A DNA stretch of 18,650 bases from CAZEDL01 sp964585245 (GTDB lineage Bacteria; Patescibacteriota; Patescibacteriia; Magasanikbacterales; GWA2-37-8): positions 1 to 18,650 of the forward strand of contig CAZPCV010000027.1 in the NCBI GenBank assembly GCA_964585245.1, in the 5' to 3' direction. A model generated the notes under the pieces. That model did not search any database. It was not told the DNA's origin and saw nothing but the letters and a program-made list of their open reading frames with translations. The position numbers and the translations under genes are program-made. How positions within the stretch are numbered: the first letter of the stretch is position 1; the number at the start of each line of letters is the position of its first letter. Below are positions 1-7,596 of this stretch, piece after piece.

Positions 1-52
1 GTACTTGGCTTTGCGACAGGGGCAAAAACCAACTCGTTTCTTTAATTAGCTC

Positions 53-1306
53 TTATATATTCTCGATGATTTTAGGTTCTGGTAGCGGCACGATGAATTT
101 GCCTTTATAACCTAATTCTCGGAGTTTTTTCATTAATTCTTCGCCGATATGCCAGGAAAGCACCAAGGCATAATCTGGTTGGTCGATAAAGAGTTGTTTT
201 TCGTCCACGATAGGTAAATGAGTACCTGGGGTAAATAAACCGATTTTAGGCGATCCGGAGCGCTCGCAAGCATAGTCTAGAATCAAGTTGTCGATATGAG
301 TGAAACCAAGAAGTGAATTAGATCGAGCCGGAGCGCCGATGCCGACGATTTTGGCGCCTTTATTTTTACACTCCAGTAAAAGCGGTAATAAATGATGTCG
401 GGCCGAAATGGCGCGTTTGGCAAAATTTTTCAGTACTACTTCGTCATATAGACCGGCCGCTTCTTCGGCTGCAATCAAATCATGGACTCGTTGATTTACT
501 GGATGAGTGCCCTTCATCGCGTACACGCGGATGGAGCCACCCGCAGCAGTGATGCGTTCGGCATCAATGAGAGTAAATCCTGCGTTAGCAAATAGTGTTA
601 CGAGCGGTTTTAGTGAATAAAAACGCAAGTGTTCATGATAAATTGTGTCAAATTCTAATTTTTCGATGATATCCATTAAATACTGTGATTCAGAAATAAA
701 GATTCCATCATCGGATAATATTGTTTCTATGCCTGCGGTAATTTCATAAAGATTATAGATATGAGCATAGGCATTGGTACAGGTGACGATTTTGGCCTTG
801 CCGTGAGTAGCGACGATGCGACTGGCTACACCTTCGTCGAAATAGGTTTGTTCAGTAGGGATATTTCGCTCATTAGCGATTTTGGCAATATTGGTCGGTT
901 CAATCCCTAAAACGCGCATGCCTTTGGCTTGGAAGCCGGCGAGAAGCGTGCCGTCGTTTGAGCCAATATCAATGACCAGATCATCTTTGTCCAGATGGTA
1001 ACGTTCTATTGTTTGTTCAGCCAAGGTGCGAAAGTTGCGGATGAGCATGTTGGTCATGCCGGTTTGGTAGGGGTATTCGGGGGGGAAAATTACAGATGGG
1101 TCACCGATATAATCAAGCTGTAATAGGCCACAAGAGTGGCAGCGGCAAAAATTTAGCGGGTAGGTCGTTTCTGCTTGGTGTAGTTTGGCAGCAGTTAAAT
1201 GAGCATGTACGGGCGGTTGGTGTCCTAATTCAAGAATTGTCACCAGATCATCTGAGTTGCAGACCTGACATTTAGTGATATGGCCGTAGGTTGCTTTTTT
1301 AAGCAT
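53..1306 (-). CDS. Sugar C-methyltransferase (TylC3/NovU/TcaB9 family)
   Basis: SAM-dependent methyltransferase of the class that C-methylates NDP-4-ketohexoses to give branched sugars. The 417-residue length is normal for this three-domain family. The N-terminal zinc domain shows Cys13, Cys16, Cys56 and Cys59 in two CxxC pairs. The SAM-binding motif VIDIGSNDG is at residues 111-119. His182 (in NAYAHI) and the YHEH box at 223-226 match the catalytic His/Tyr/Glu/His set described for TcaB9. The C-terminal Rossmann-like domain starts near IVGIGAPARSNS, about residue 323. The protein is cytosolic. It starts at ATG 1306 with no Shine-Dalgarno, about 26 nt downstream of the predicted start of a good promoter (1339-1367). 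It is divergent from the GT4 gene. No deoxyhexose 4-ketoreductase or 3,5-epimerase lies beside it, so its substrate is unclear. The family is confident; the substrate is unknown. Confidence 0.88.
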   Translation of the reverse strand: MLKKATYGHITKCQVCNSDDLVTILELGHQPPVHAHLTAAKLHQAETTYPLNFCRCHSCGLLQLDYIGDPSVIFPPEYPYQTGMTNMLIRNFRTLAEQTIERYHLDKDDLVIDIGSNDGTLLAGFQAKGMRVLGIEPTNIAKIANERNIPTEQTYFDEGVASRIVATHGKAKIVTCTNAYAHIYNLYEITAGIETILSDDGIFISESQYLMDIIEKLEFDTIYHEHLRFYSLKPLVTLFANAGFTLIDAERITAAGGSIRVYAMKGTHPVNQRVHDLIAAEEAAGLYDEVVLKNFAKRAISARHHLLPLLLECKNKGAKIVGIGAPARSNSLLGFTHIDNLILDYACERSGSPKIGLFTPGTHLPIVDEKQLFIDQPDYALVLSWHIGEELMKKLRELGYKGKFIVPLPEPKIIENI

Positions 1307-1338
1307 ACAGATACTTTACTTTTTCATAAATATGCTCT

Positions 1339-1367
1339 ATTTTATGGGTTAAATGGATTATTGTCAA
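1339..1367 (-). promoter_or_regulatory. Sigma70-type promoter of the C-methyltransferase gene
   Basis: On the minus strand, a perfect -35 box TTGACA (1362-1367) and a -10 box TAAAAT (1339-1344) are separated by exactly 17 bp. Transcription would start near 1332 and leave about 26 nt of leader before ATG 1306. The plus strand reads TTGTCA at 1361-1366, but no good -10 follows it at the right distance for the GT4 gene. Confidence 0.6.
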
Positions 1368-1394
1368 ACTATTTTTCTTTAAAATTTTTGTTCT

Positions 1395-2576
1395 ATGCGC
1401 GTAATAATGATCACTTCGAAATTAAATTTTGTTACGGCTGGAGCCTCGGTTACAGAGTTTGATTTGACAGCCAGAGCTTGGCAAGAAATGGGGCATACCG
1501 TTACGATAGTGACCGCGTTTTCTGATAATAACAATATTCCTACTCCGCGCCCATATCATGTGGCGGCTGAACAAATAAAGAGTAGACGCCAGCTGGGCAT
1601 TCAGCTGGGAGTGTATAGGCTATTAAAAAAATACGAAGCCGAAGCCGATGTGTTTCAGGTAGACGGGCATTTATTTTTGTATGGAGCGGGAACGTATCGG
1701 ATGCGGGGTGGTAGGGTGCCAGTAGTGGCTTTTTTTAATCGCGAATTGGTGTCCTGGCCAGAAAATAGATCCGAACTTTTTTATCGAAAGCGCAAAATAT
1801 CCTTGTATAATAAAATAAAAAAATTATTACGTTACGAATTAGAGAGTAAAATTGGCACTCACTTGGCTGTTCATATAGATCGGGCAGCTTTTACAAATCC
1901 TTTCCTCAAACAATCGTATGAACAATTTGGCTTGCATTTTCCAGCTACACGGACAATTATTGTAGGTGATCCTTTCGATTACCAGTCTCTAATGAATGAA
2001 TATGGCGTTACTTCTGGGCACTATCGTGCGCGTAATAAGCATTCTGGAAAATTGATTATATTTTATTCCAGTCGGATGGCTCCAGGGAAAGGCTTTGACC
2101 TGCTTATAAAAGCTTTTGCCGAAGTGAAAAATAAAGAACAGTATACTTTGGTATTGGGTGGTAGCGGTCCTGAAGAGGGGGCGGTGCAAGCGTTGGTTAA
2201 TGAGTTGGGCCTAAGTGAACATGTTGTATTTCCTGGGTGGATGTCAAAGGATCAACTGTATAATTATTTAAAAAGAGCTGATTTGTTTGTACAGGCTCGT
2301 TGGCGTCATGATTTGACTTCTTATTCGTTGTTAGATGCCATGGCTTTTGGTTTGCCTAGTATTTTACCAGGTGGTGGAGGTTTGCAGTGGGATGCTGAGG
2401 ACTCTGCTTTGTATTTTAAGGATACAGATTATAAGGATCTGGCCAATAAAATTGAGCAGTTGGGGTCGGATTATTTTTTGCGTGAGCGTTTATCGGCTAA
2501 TTGTTATCGGCGTCTTGGTGACGATCAGATGAATTATAGATTGCAAGCGAAACGCTTGATTGAAAGTTTAAAATAA
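1395..2576 (+). CDS. Glycosyltransferase family 4 (GT-B fold)
   Basis: A 393-residue GT-B glycosyltransferase that would add one sugar from an NDP donor to a lipid-linked or surface glycan at the cytoplasmic face. The N-terminal acceptor domain opens MRVIMITSKLNFVTAGAS, followed by a hydrophilic, Lys/Arg-rich linker around 130-150. The C-terminal donor domain has the usual GT4 blocks: SSRMAPGKGFDLLIKAF, then LVLGGSGPEE, VVFPGW and LLDAMAFGLPSI. The E-x7-E donor-site motif of GT4 enzymes appears as D306-x7-D314, an unusual double Glu-to-Asp change. No transmembrane segment is evident. It starts at ATG 1395, which has no Shine-Dalgarno and T at -1. Base composition is low in GC. It is convergent with the next gene, leaving 23 nt between the stop codons. 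Sugar specificity cannot be read from the sequence. Confidence 0.88.
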   Translation: MRVIMITSKLNFVTAGASVTEFDLTARAWQEMGHTVTIVTAFSDNNNIPTPRPYHVAAEQIKSRRQLGIQLGVYRLLKKYEAEADVFQVDGHLFLYGAGTYRMRGGRVPVVAFFNRELVSWPENRSELFYRKRKISLYNKIKKLLRYELESKIGTHLAVHIDRAAFTNPFLKQSYEQFGLHFPATRTIIVGDPFDYQSLMNEYGVTSGHYRARNKHSGKLIIFYSSRMAPGKGFDLLIKAFAEVKNKEQYTLVLGGSGPEEGAVQALVNELGLSEHVVFPGWMSKDQLYNYLKRADLFVQARWRHDLTSYSLLDAMAFGLPSILPGGGGLQWDAEDSALYFKDTDYKDLANKIEQLGSDYFLRERLSANCYRRLGDDQMNYRLQAKRLIESLK

Positions 2577-2599
2577 GTTTAATGAAAGACAAAGATTGG

Positions 2600-3664
2600 T
2601 TATTTGATGGAAATTAATTTTTTTTGCCGATTAGATTGTTGAATAGCTGCGAGCACACGTTGCACACGAACTCCTGTGTTGATATCGGGTGAAAAGCTTT
2701 GTTTTTGTTTGAAGCACTTTATGAAGTCAGTTGCCAAATCGATGAATGGGGCTAGACGTCCATCGGAGTAGGTTGTTCCAGCGTTAGTAGGTAGTTCTGG
2801 AGTATTAATATTTATGTGATTGCCAATGGAATCGATGTGGGTAAGACGAAAACCTCTAGCAAAATCAAAAATGTTAGGATTGTGGAGTATAAGGGTTCCC
2901 TTTGAACCATATAGACTAAGGCGCTGTCCTTCTCCACCGTACACCACATTGCTTATTACTATTGAACCGGGTGTGCCATTTTTTAAAATAAAGTTAACAA
3001 AAACTGCGTCTTCCGCGGTCGGCTTGGGCTTAGCAGGGTAGGTTGTTTTTTTTGTTAGTGTCAGTTGTGCTGATACTTGTGTGATTGGACCCATTAACCA
3101 TTCCAGATAGTCGATTACATGTGATCCATAGTTGGCAAGAACTCCACCTCCAAAACGAGAATAATTTGACCAATTCAGGGGAACCTCAGCATTGGCTCTG
3201 CCCCCCGTCGTTAGATTAACAGTGATGCTTCTTAAATCACCAATTAGCTTGGATTGCAGCAATGTTTTCAATTTTTTGAAGACAGGCAAGTATCGTAGTT
3301 CAAAATTAATAGCATTGAGTAGCTTATTTTTTTTAAATTCTTTAAGCAATCTGGCTGAATCAATTAAATCGTGACAAAGCGGTTTTTCCGTGAGGACGGC
3401 CTTTTTATTCTTCCAAGCGGCAATAATCATGTCTGCGTGCAGATGGGGTGGAGTCACCACACTTACGATAGCAATATCCGGGTCACATACTAAATCTTGC
3501 CAATTATAAAAAACACGTTCAATTTTAAAATATTGCGCTATTTTTTTTGTGTCCGCATAATTTTTTCCAGCTAGGCCAAGGACTTTAATTCCAGGTAGGC
3601 TTTGCCAGCCTGGAATATGGATTTTTGCTCCAAAACCCGTGCCAATAACTCCCACGTTAATCAT
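2600..3664 (-). CDS. Gfo/Idh/MocA family NAD(P)-dependent sugar oxidoreductase
   Basis: A 354-residue cytosolic dehydrogenase. The N-terminal Rossmann fold carries GVIGTGFGAKIH (G8, G10), and the family EKP motif is at residues 93-95 in LTEKPLCHDL. The C-terminal alpha/beta dimer domain has the family's typical NYGSHVIDYLEWLMG stretch. Members oxidise or reduce ring or carbonyl positions of NDP-sugars, inositols and amino sugars. In surface-glycan loci they are often NDP-sugar 3- or 4-oxidoreductases. Three in-frame starts exist: TTG 3682, ATG 3679 and ATG 3664. I chose 3664 because the family's beta-strand begins there and because it has the TATG context seen at the other starts. A minus-strand promoter lies at 3693-3721. 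The neighbouring capsule-type gene runs the same way 177 nt upstream, so it is probably a separate unit. The substrate is unknown. Confidence 0.87.
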   Translation of the reverse strand: MINVGVIGTGFGAKIHIPGWQSLPGIKVLGLAGKNYADTKKIAQYFKIERVFYNWQDLVCDPDIAIVSVVTPPHLHADMIIAAWKNKKAVLTEKPLCHDLIDSARLLKEFKKNKLLNAINFELRYLPVFKKLKTLLQSKLIGDLRSITVNLTTGGRANAEVPLNWSNYSRFGGGVLANYGSHVIDYLEWLMGPITQVSAQLTLTKKTTYPAKPKPTAEDAVFVNFILKNGTPGSIVISNVVYGGEGQRLSLYGSKGTLILHNPNIFDFARGFRLTHIDSIGNHININTPELPTNAGTTYSDGRLAPFIDLATDFIKCFKQKQSFSPDINTGVRVQRVLAAIQQSNRQKKLISIK

Positions 3665-3692
3665 AGATATTTTTAGCATCAATGTTACTTAG

Positions 3693-3721
3693 TTTTTACA
3701 ATGAAATTTTTTTAATCTCAA
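3693..3721 (-). promoter_or_regulatory. Putative promoter of the Gfo/Idh/MocA gene
   Basis: On the minus strand, TTGAGA (3716-3721) and TAAAAA (3693-3698) are 17 bp apart. The predicted transcription start is near 3686, giving a leader of about 20 nt before ATG 3664. An inverted repeat AATTCC/GGAATT (3720-3725 and 3737-3742) abuts the -35 box and could be an operator. The -10 box is weak (4 of 6), so confidence is limited. The rest of the 3683-3841 gap shows only a 5-bp TGCCA/TGGCA repeat and no convincing terminator. Confidence 0.4.
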
Positions 3722-3841
3722 TTCCGAGGCTGCTTTGGAATTAACGACGGCGACAGATGTTATAGTGGGGTTGCCTCGGTGGTATTATCTAAGGCGTGCC
3801 AAACTTCAGCCGGGTATGGCAAACAAGTGGAGACTATTTGA

Positions 3842-5347
3842 TTATACTTGCCTTTTTAGTCCTAGTTTGTCGGCTAATAAGTCGGCGAGGGGGACAATGC
3901 CTTTAATTCTTTTTTCAAGGCTTGTTTCTTTTTGCCACAAATCGTGTAGATTGATGTGAGCTGAATCTTGAAAAATAGCTGCTATGAATTTGATAAGTTC
4001 ATCTTCGTCATAGCGGTATTCTTCTAGTTGATATTTGATCATATTGGGTAGTTCTGCAAAGGTGCTGCAATTTTTTACAAAAGTTAATTTATTATAAAAT
4101 GTATCACCAAACGTGATTACTGGTTTGCCAAAAATGATTGCTTCCCAGCCAACACTGCCCGTGATCGTGGTGATTAGTTCTGCCGCCTGAGTAATAGGGA
4201 AGCTAGGTATCGATGGATTCAATAAACGTACATTAGGAATTTTTTTAAGTTCCTTGTAATAGGATCTTGGTCGAAAAATAACCATTTGAGGATGCTCTTT
4301 TACATACAAATAATATCCCACCGGCAAGGAGCGGGCTATCTGTTTGATGGTGTGGATTTGATCGGTCATGAATGGTGCCTGCAACAAAAGAGCGATCTCA
4401 GGCTCGTAGTGTAAGGGGAAAAAAGCGTATTTTTTTTTGTGATCAAACGCATCATAAAGGTCGTCTACCCCGCGTAGATTACGAATTTTTCTAATTATTC
4501 CATCTCGCAGATAATTCCATGGACCAATGTAAGAGTAATCTGCTGATTCCCCATTATGATAATGCTGGTAAAAATAATTTTTTAGGAATAAAAGAATTTT
4601 TAATAAATTTCTCGGACGCAGAAAGCTAAATTGTTGGAGGCGTCTAACATGTTGTTTAGTGGGGCTGGAATCATCGTAATAGGGGTGAGGTGTACGCCTG
4701 AATTCTTTAATAAAAGAAGTGGCCTGTTTAATCGATTCAGGTTTTATATTTATCTCTTTTTGATTCTGTAATAATTCTTGGACGCCAGTAAAATAGCGGT
4801 AGTCTTCTGTACAAATGTACTGGTTTTTAATGGTTGTAAGCTGAACAATGTATGTTTTAATTCCTCTTTTTTTAGCAAAGGAATAGAGCAAATAGCTTCC
4901 GACTGAGCCGATTACCGATAAGAATAAAAAGTCAGGTTTTTCTTTGTCTAAGAATTCAATAATGCGTTTAGCCTTTACTTGTAAAATGCGCAACATTTCT
5001 TCATAGGAGTAAGGGGGGGTATTATACGGGTATTCTCTTACTAATTGATTAAACATTAATACTCGATCGACTGCTAAATATGGCCAAAGATTTGGCAGGC
5101 CGTACTCATTTTCCAATCGTCGTAAGTAGGCTAGATCAATTGGCTCGTGTTCATATTCTTTATGAATATCTTCATCAAGAATTAATTTGGTATATTTGAT
5201 TTCTTTTTGGTTTTGGAGGAATTCAAAACTTGGACGCTGTGATACATAGCCACAGAAGTCAGTAATATCGTATTTATTTTTTAGAACAACGGCTATACCG
5301 TGCGCTAGGTACGCAAATTGGCGTTGCATTATAAAACACCCCTTCAT
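3842..5347 (-). CDS. Capsule-polysaccharide-synthesis-type glycosyltransferase (KpsC/KpsS/LipB-like)
   Basis: A 501-residue soluble protein whose C-terminal half resembles the capsule polysaccharide synthesis family (Pfam Capsule_synth, PF05159 type). It has a Lys-x-His-Pro motif, VKEHP, with His352-Pro353. It also has a glycine/serine loop followed by a donor-site stretch, ITGSVGWEAIIFGKPVITFG, with Ser398 and Glu402. Both blocks are typical of these GT-B enzymes. The N-terminal half has the usual PDFLFLS stretch and an AKKRGIKTY strand. KpsC and KpsS are known to use CMP-Kdo, a CMP-ulosonate. Together with the divergent CMP-nonulosonate pathway, this suggests it could transfer the product of that pathway (inference). 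The start may be ATG 5347, which fits the TATG context, or ATG 5329, preceded by a purine-rich AAGGGG. Three consecutive AAA Lys codons form an A9 run at 4430-4438. Confidence 0.7.
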   Translation of the reverse strand: MKGCFIMQRQFAYLAHGIAVVLKNKYDITDFCGYVSQRPSFEFLQNQKEIKYTKLILDEDIHKEYEHEPIDLAYLRRLENEYGLPNLWPYLAVDRVLMFNQLVREYPYNTPPYSYEEMLRILQVKAKRIIEFLDKEKPDFLFLSVIGSVGSYLLYSFAKKRGIKTYIVQLTTIKNQYICTEDYRYFTGVQELLQNQKEINIKPESIKQATSFIKEFRRTPHPYYDDSSPTKQHVRRLQQFSFLRPRNLLKILLFLKNYFYQHYHNGESADYSYIGPWNYLRDGIIRKIRNLRGVDDLYDAFDHKKKYAFFPLHYEPEIALLLQAPFMTDQIHTIKQIARSLPVGYYLYVKEHPQMVIFRPRSYYKELKKIPNVRLLNPSIPSFPITQAAELITTITGSVGWEAIIFGKPVITFGDTFYNKLTFVKNCSTFAELPNMIKYQLEEYRYDEDELIKFIAAIFQDSAHINLHDLWQKETSLEKRIKGIVPLADLLADKLGLKRQV

Positions 5348-5388
5348 ATCTATAAAGTAAAAAAGTCAATTTTAAAATTTTCTGTAGG

Positions 5389-5478
5389 TACATCTCGTCT
5401 GCAGATACATCTCGGGAGATGATACCCGAAATTTATGGTATGGTCAACTGCTTGTCAGTTGCTTATTATTCCAGAATA
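5389..5478. promoter_or_regulatory. Palindrome-rich divergent control region
   Basis: The 166-nt gap between the capsule-type gene (-) and the large + strand block carries several short symmetric elements. There is a direct repeat TACATCTCG (5389-5397 and 5406-5414), separated by the 8-bp palindrome TCTGCAGA (5398-5405). Then follow the dyad CATCTC-GG-GAGATG (5408-5421), ATACC/GGTAT (5422-5426 and 5437-5441), CAACTG-N5-CAGTTG (5445-5461) and TATTC-CA-GAATA (5467-5478). Loops of 2 nt fit protein-binding dyads better than RNA hairpins. A role as operator for one or both divergent units is inferred. Confidence 0.4.
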
Positions 5479-5487
5479 GTATATATT
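5459..5487 (+). promoter_or_regulatory. Possible promoter of the nonulosonate operon
   Basis: A -10-like TATATT (5482-5487) lies 17 bp after TTGCTT (5459-5464), a poor -35. A better -35, TTGTCA (5452-5457), has a spacer of 24 bp to the same -10, or 19 bp to TAGTAT (5477-5482). A start near 5494 would leave about 20 nt before ATG 5514. It is the only candidate I see ahead of eleven co-directional genes. Confidence 0.3.
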
Positions 5488-5513
5488 TTAATTGGGTTTT
5501 ATTGCTTTTTAAT

Positions 5514-6248
5514 ATGATGCAAAAAAAATTAAAAATCATGGCTTTTATACCAGCTCGTGCCGGTAGTAAAGGAATCACCAATAAGAATGGTCGTTTGTTT
5601 TTGGGAGAACCATTGATCAATCGAGTCGTTAGACAGGCCCAAAGATCGAAGTTTATTAATAGAATTATTGTCTCAACAGAGTCTGTTAAAATTGCTGCTA
5701 TAGCTAAAGAAATTGGCGCTGAAATCCCTTGTTTGCGGCCGACCAGTTTGGCGCGTGACACTAGTAAAGTGATTGATGCTGTTGCTCATATGTTGTCTTT
5801 TTTAAAAGATAAACAGAATTATGTGCCCGATTATTTAGTTTTGTTGCAGCCTACCTCTCCGTTACGTACAACCGATATAATCGATCAGGCCATGACCGCA
5901 CTCCTTCGTTCTAAGGCTGAAGCAATAGTCACTGTTTGTCAAACTGAACAACTCTTGTTTTTTAAGGATAAACAAGGACTCCTACAATTAGTAAGTAAAA
6001 AGGCTTTTTTAAGCTCAACTAATCGTCAAGAATTACCATCAACCTACAAGCTGGATGGATCGATGGTGTATGCGATAAAAACGTCAGCGTTGCTTGCTAA
6101 GCGCACCTTTTTGCCTCCCAGGACGCTGGCTCATGTTATTCCGCGTTGGCGTGCGGTTGATTTGGACGAGCCAGAGGACTTTGTTCTCGCAGAGCTTCTT
6201 GCCAAAAATGAACAGCAGATTGTTAAAAAAATTAAGAATTTTTTTTAA
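5514..6248 (+). CDS. neuA: CMP-nonulosonate (acylneuraminate/legionaminate) cytidylyltransferase, NeuA/LegF family
   Basis: Activates a nine-carbon ulosonic acid with CTP to give the CMP-sugar donor and pyrophosphate. The 244-residue length fits the single-domain enzymes. The CTP-binding motif IPARAGSKGITNKN is near the N-terminus. The middle shows LLQPTSPLRTTDII and YKLDGSMVYAI. The C-terminal metal/sugar block is RWRAVDLDEPEDF. I chose ATG 5514 because MMQKKLKIMAFIPARAG reaches the motif at the usual distance. TTG 5502 is an unlikely start, and ATG 5517 and ATG 5538 are alternatives. No Shine-Dalgarno is present. First gene of the block, 9 nt before the aminotransferase start. The pathway context with LegB/C/H/G/I homologues favours CMP-legionaminate or a relative over CMP-Neu5Ac, but the sequence alone does not settle the substrate. 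Confidence 0.9.
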   Translation: MMQKKLKIMAFIPARAGSKGITNKNGRLFLGEPLINRVVRQAQRSKFINRIIVSTESVKIAAIAKEIGAEIPCLRPTSLARDTSKVIDAVAHMLSFLKDKQNYVPDYLVLLQPTSPLRTTDIIDQAMTALLRSKAEAIVTVCQTEQLLFFKDKQGLLQLVSKKAFLSSTNRQELPSTYKLDGSMVYAIKTSALLAKRTFLPPRTLAHVIPRWRAVDLDEPEDFVLAELLAKNEQQIVKKIKNFF

Positions 6249-6257
6249 GCTTTGTCT

Positions 6258-7583
6258 ATGCTTAATTTAAAAAATAATCCTGGTGGTGATTTGTGGCGCA
6301 AAGCAAAAACTATTATTCCTGGTGGCGGGCAATTATTGTCTAAGCGTTCAGAAATGTTTTTGCCAGATAATTGGCCAGCGTATTATACGCGTGCGGTCGG
6401 CATTGATTTGTGGGGTTTAGAAGGACAACAGTATCAAGATTTTACAATAATGGGTGTTGGTACCGCGATCCTTGGTTATGCTGATCAGGATGTTAATCAG
6501 GCGGTTAAAAAGGCTATTGATAATGGTTCGATGGGGACTCTTAACTCCCCCGAAGAAGTCGTATTGGCAGAAAAATTATGTGAACTTCATCCGTGGGCTG
6601 AAATGGCTCGCTTTACGAGAAGTGGCGGTGAAGCTATGGCAGTAGCAGTGCGTATCGCCCGGGCGGCCAGCGGCAAGAGCACGGTCGCTTTTTGTGGTTA
6701 TCATGGTTGGTCTGATTGGTATTTGGCTACTAATTTATCCGGTGCTAACGGATTGAATGAACATCTTTTACCCGGTTTAGAACCAGTAGGTGTGCCGCCG
6801 CAACTTGGTGGCACTATTCTACCATTTTCATATAATAATATAGCTGATTTAGAAAGATTAGTCGCGAATTGTTCGGATATAGGGGTTATTGTGGTTGAAA
6901 CAGTTCGACATCAAGAGCCGATCAACAATTTTTTAGTTGAAGTTAGAAAAATTGCCACTCGTATAGGAGCGGTATTGATTTTTGATGAAATCACAATTGG
7001 GTGGAGGTTGAATGTTGGTGGGGCTCATTTGGTTTATGGGATAAATCCTGATATTGCAGTATTTGCTAAAGCAATTAGTAACGGTTTCCCTATGGCTGCT
7101 ATCATTGGAAGACAGTCAGTTATGCAGGCTGCACAAAAAACTTTTATTAGTAGTACTTCCTGGACCGAACGGATAGGGCCGACTGCGGCATTGGCCACAA
7201 TTAAAAAATTAGTTGAAAATAATGTGCCTGCTCATTTATACGAGATCGGCAGGATGATTGGCAATGGTTGGAAGCAATTGGCTGCTAATCATGGTTTGTC
7301 GATTACCGTAGTTGGGCCAGAAGCACTTGTTACATTTTCTTTTAATTATGGAGATCAGAGTCAGGCAGTGAGGACGCTTTTTACACAGGAAATGTTAAAA
7401 TACGGATATTTAGCTTCGAGTAGTGTATATGTGTGTTTGGCGCATACTCCAGAAAGAGTCGAAAAATATTTATCAGCCGTTGATGCTGTGTTTGCTTTTA
7501 TTGCAAAAGCTATTGCTCGTGAACAAGTTCAGGCTTTATTGGAGGGGCCAATAGCTCATAGTGGTTTTAAGCGTTTAAATTAA
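6258..7583 (+). CDS. PLP-dependent class III aminotransferase (glutamate-1-semialdehyde aminotransferase-like)
   Basis: A 441-residue fold-type I aminotransferase. It has an N-terminal IPGGGQLLSKR segment typical of the glutamate-1-semialdehyde aminomutase branch. RFTRSGGEAMAVAVRIAR binds the cofactor phosphate. FDEITIGWR has Asp243 for the pyridine nitrogen, and AKAISNGFPMAAI carries the Schiff-base Lys271. STSWTERIGPTAALATI follows. A true HemL would sit with haem genes, and here the gene lies between a CMP-sugar synthetase and a methyltransferase. I therefore infer an amino-sugar or glycan-substituent role. I prefer ATG 6258 over TTG 6252. No Shine-Dalgarno; T at -1. GC is about 35% in sampled lines. 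The exact substrate is unknown. Confidence 0.85.
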   Translation: MLNLKNNPGGDLWRKAKTIIPGGGQLLSKRSEMFLPDNWPAYYTRAVGIDLWGLEGQQYQDFTIMGVGTAILGYADQDVNQAVKKAIDNGSMGTLNSPEEVVLAEKLCELHPWAEMARFTRSGGEAMAVAVRIARAASGKSTVAFCGYHGWSDWYLATNLSGANGLNEHLLPGLEPVGVPPQLGGTILPFSYNNIADLERLVANCSDIGVIVVETVRHQEPINNFLVEVRKIATRIGAVLIFDEITIGWRLNVGGAHLVYGINPDIAVFAKAISNGFPMAAIIGRQSVMQAAQKTFISSTSWTERIGPTAALATIKKLVENNVPAHLYEIGRMIGNGWKQLAANHGLSITVVGPEALVTFSFNYGDQSQAVRTLFTQEMLKYGYLASSSVYVCLAHTPERVEKYLSAVDAVFAFIAKAIAREQVQALLEGPIAHSGFKRLN

Positions 7584-7596
7584 CGATAATGATGTT

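Noticed and set aside
1..52. Possible C-terminal end of a plus-strand gene at the left edge
   Set aside because: Two plus frames stay open from the edge to stops at 43-45 and 47-49, and both give only about 14-15 residues. Neither can be preferred or recognised, so no feature is called.
5444..5761. Minus-strand frame overlapping the cytidylyltransferase start
   Set aside because: It is antisense to a clearly conserved CTP-binding region and has no recognisable product or start signal, so it is a shadow frame.
6258..7583. Haem-pathway glutamate-1-semialdehyde aminomutase (HemL)
   Set aside because: Fold and motifs are shared, but the gene lies inside a glycan operon with no haem genes, so the specific name is not used.
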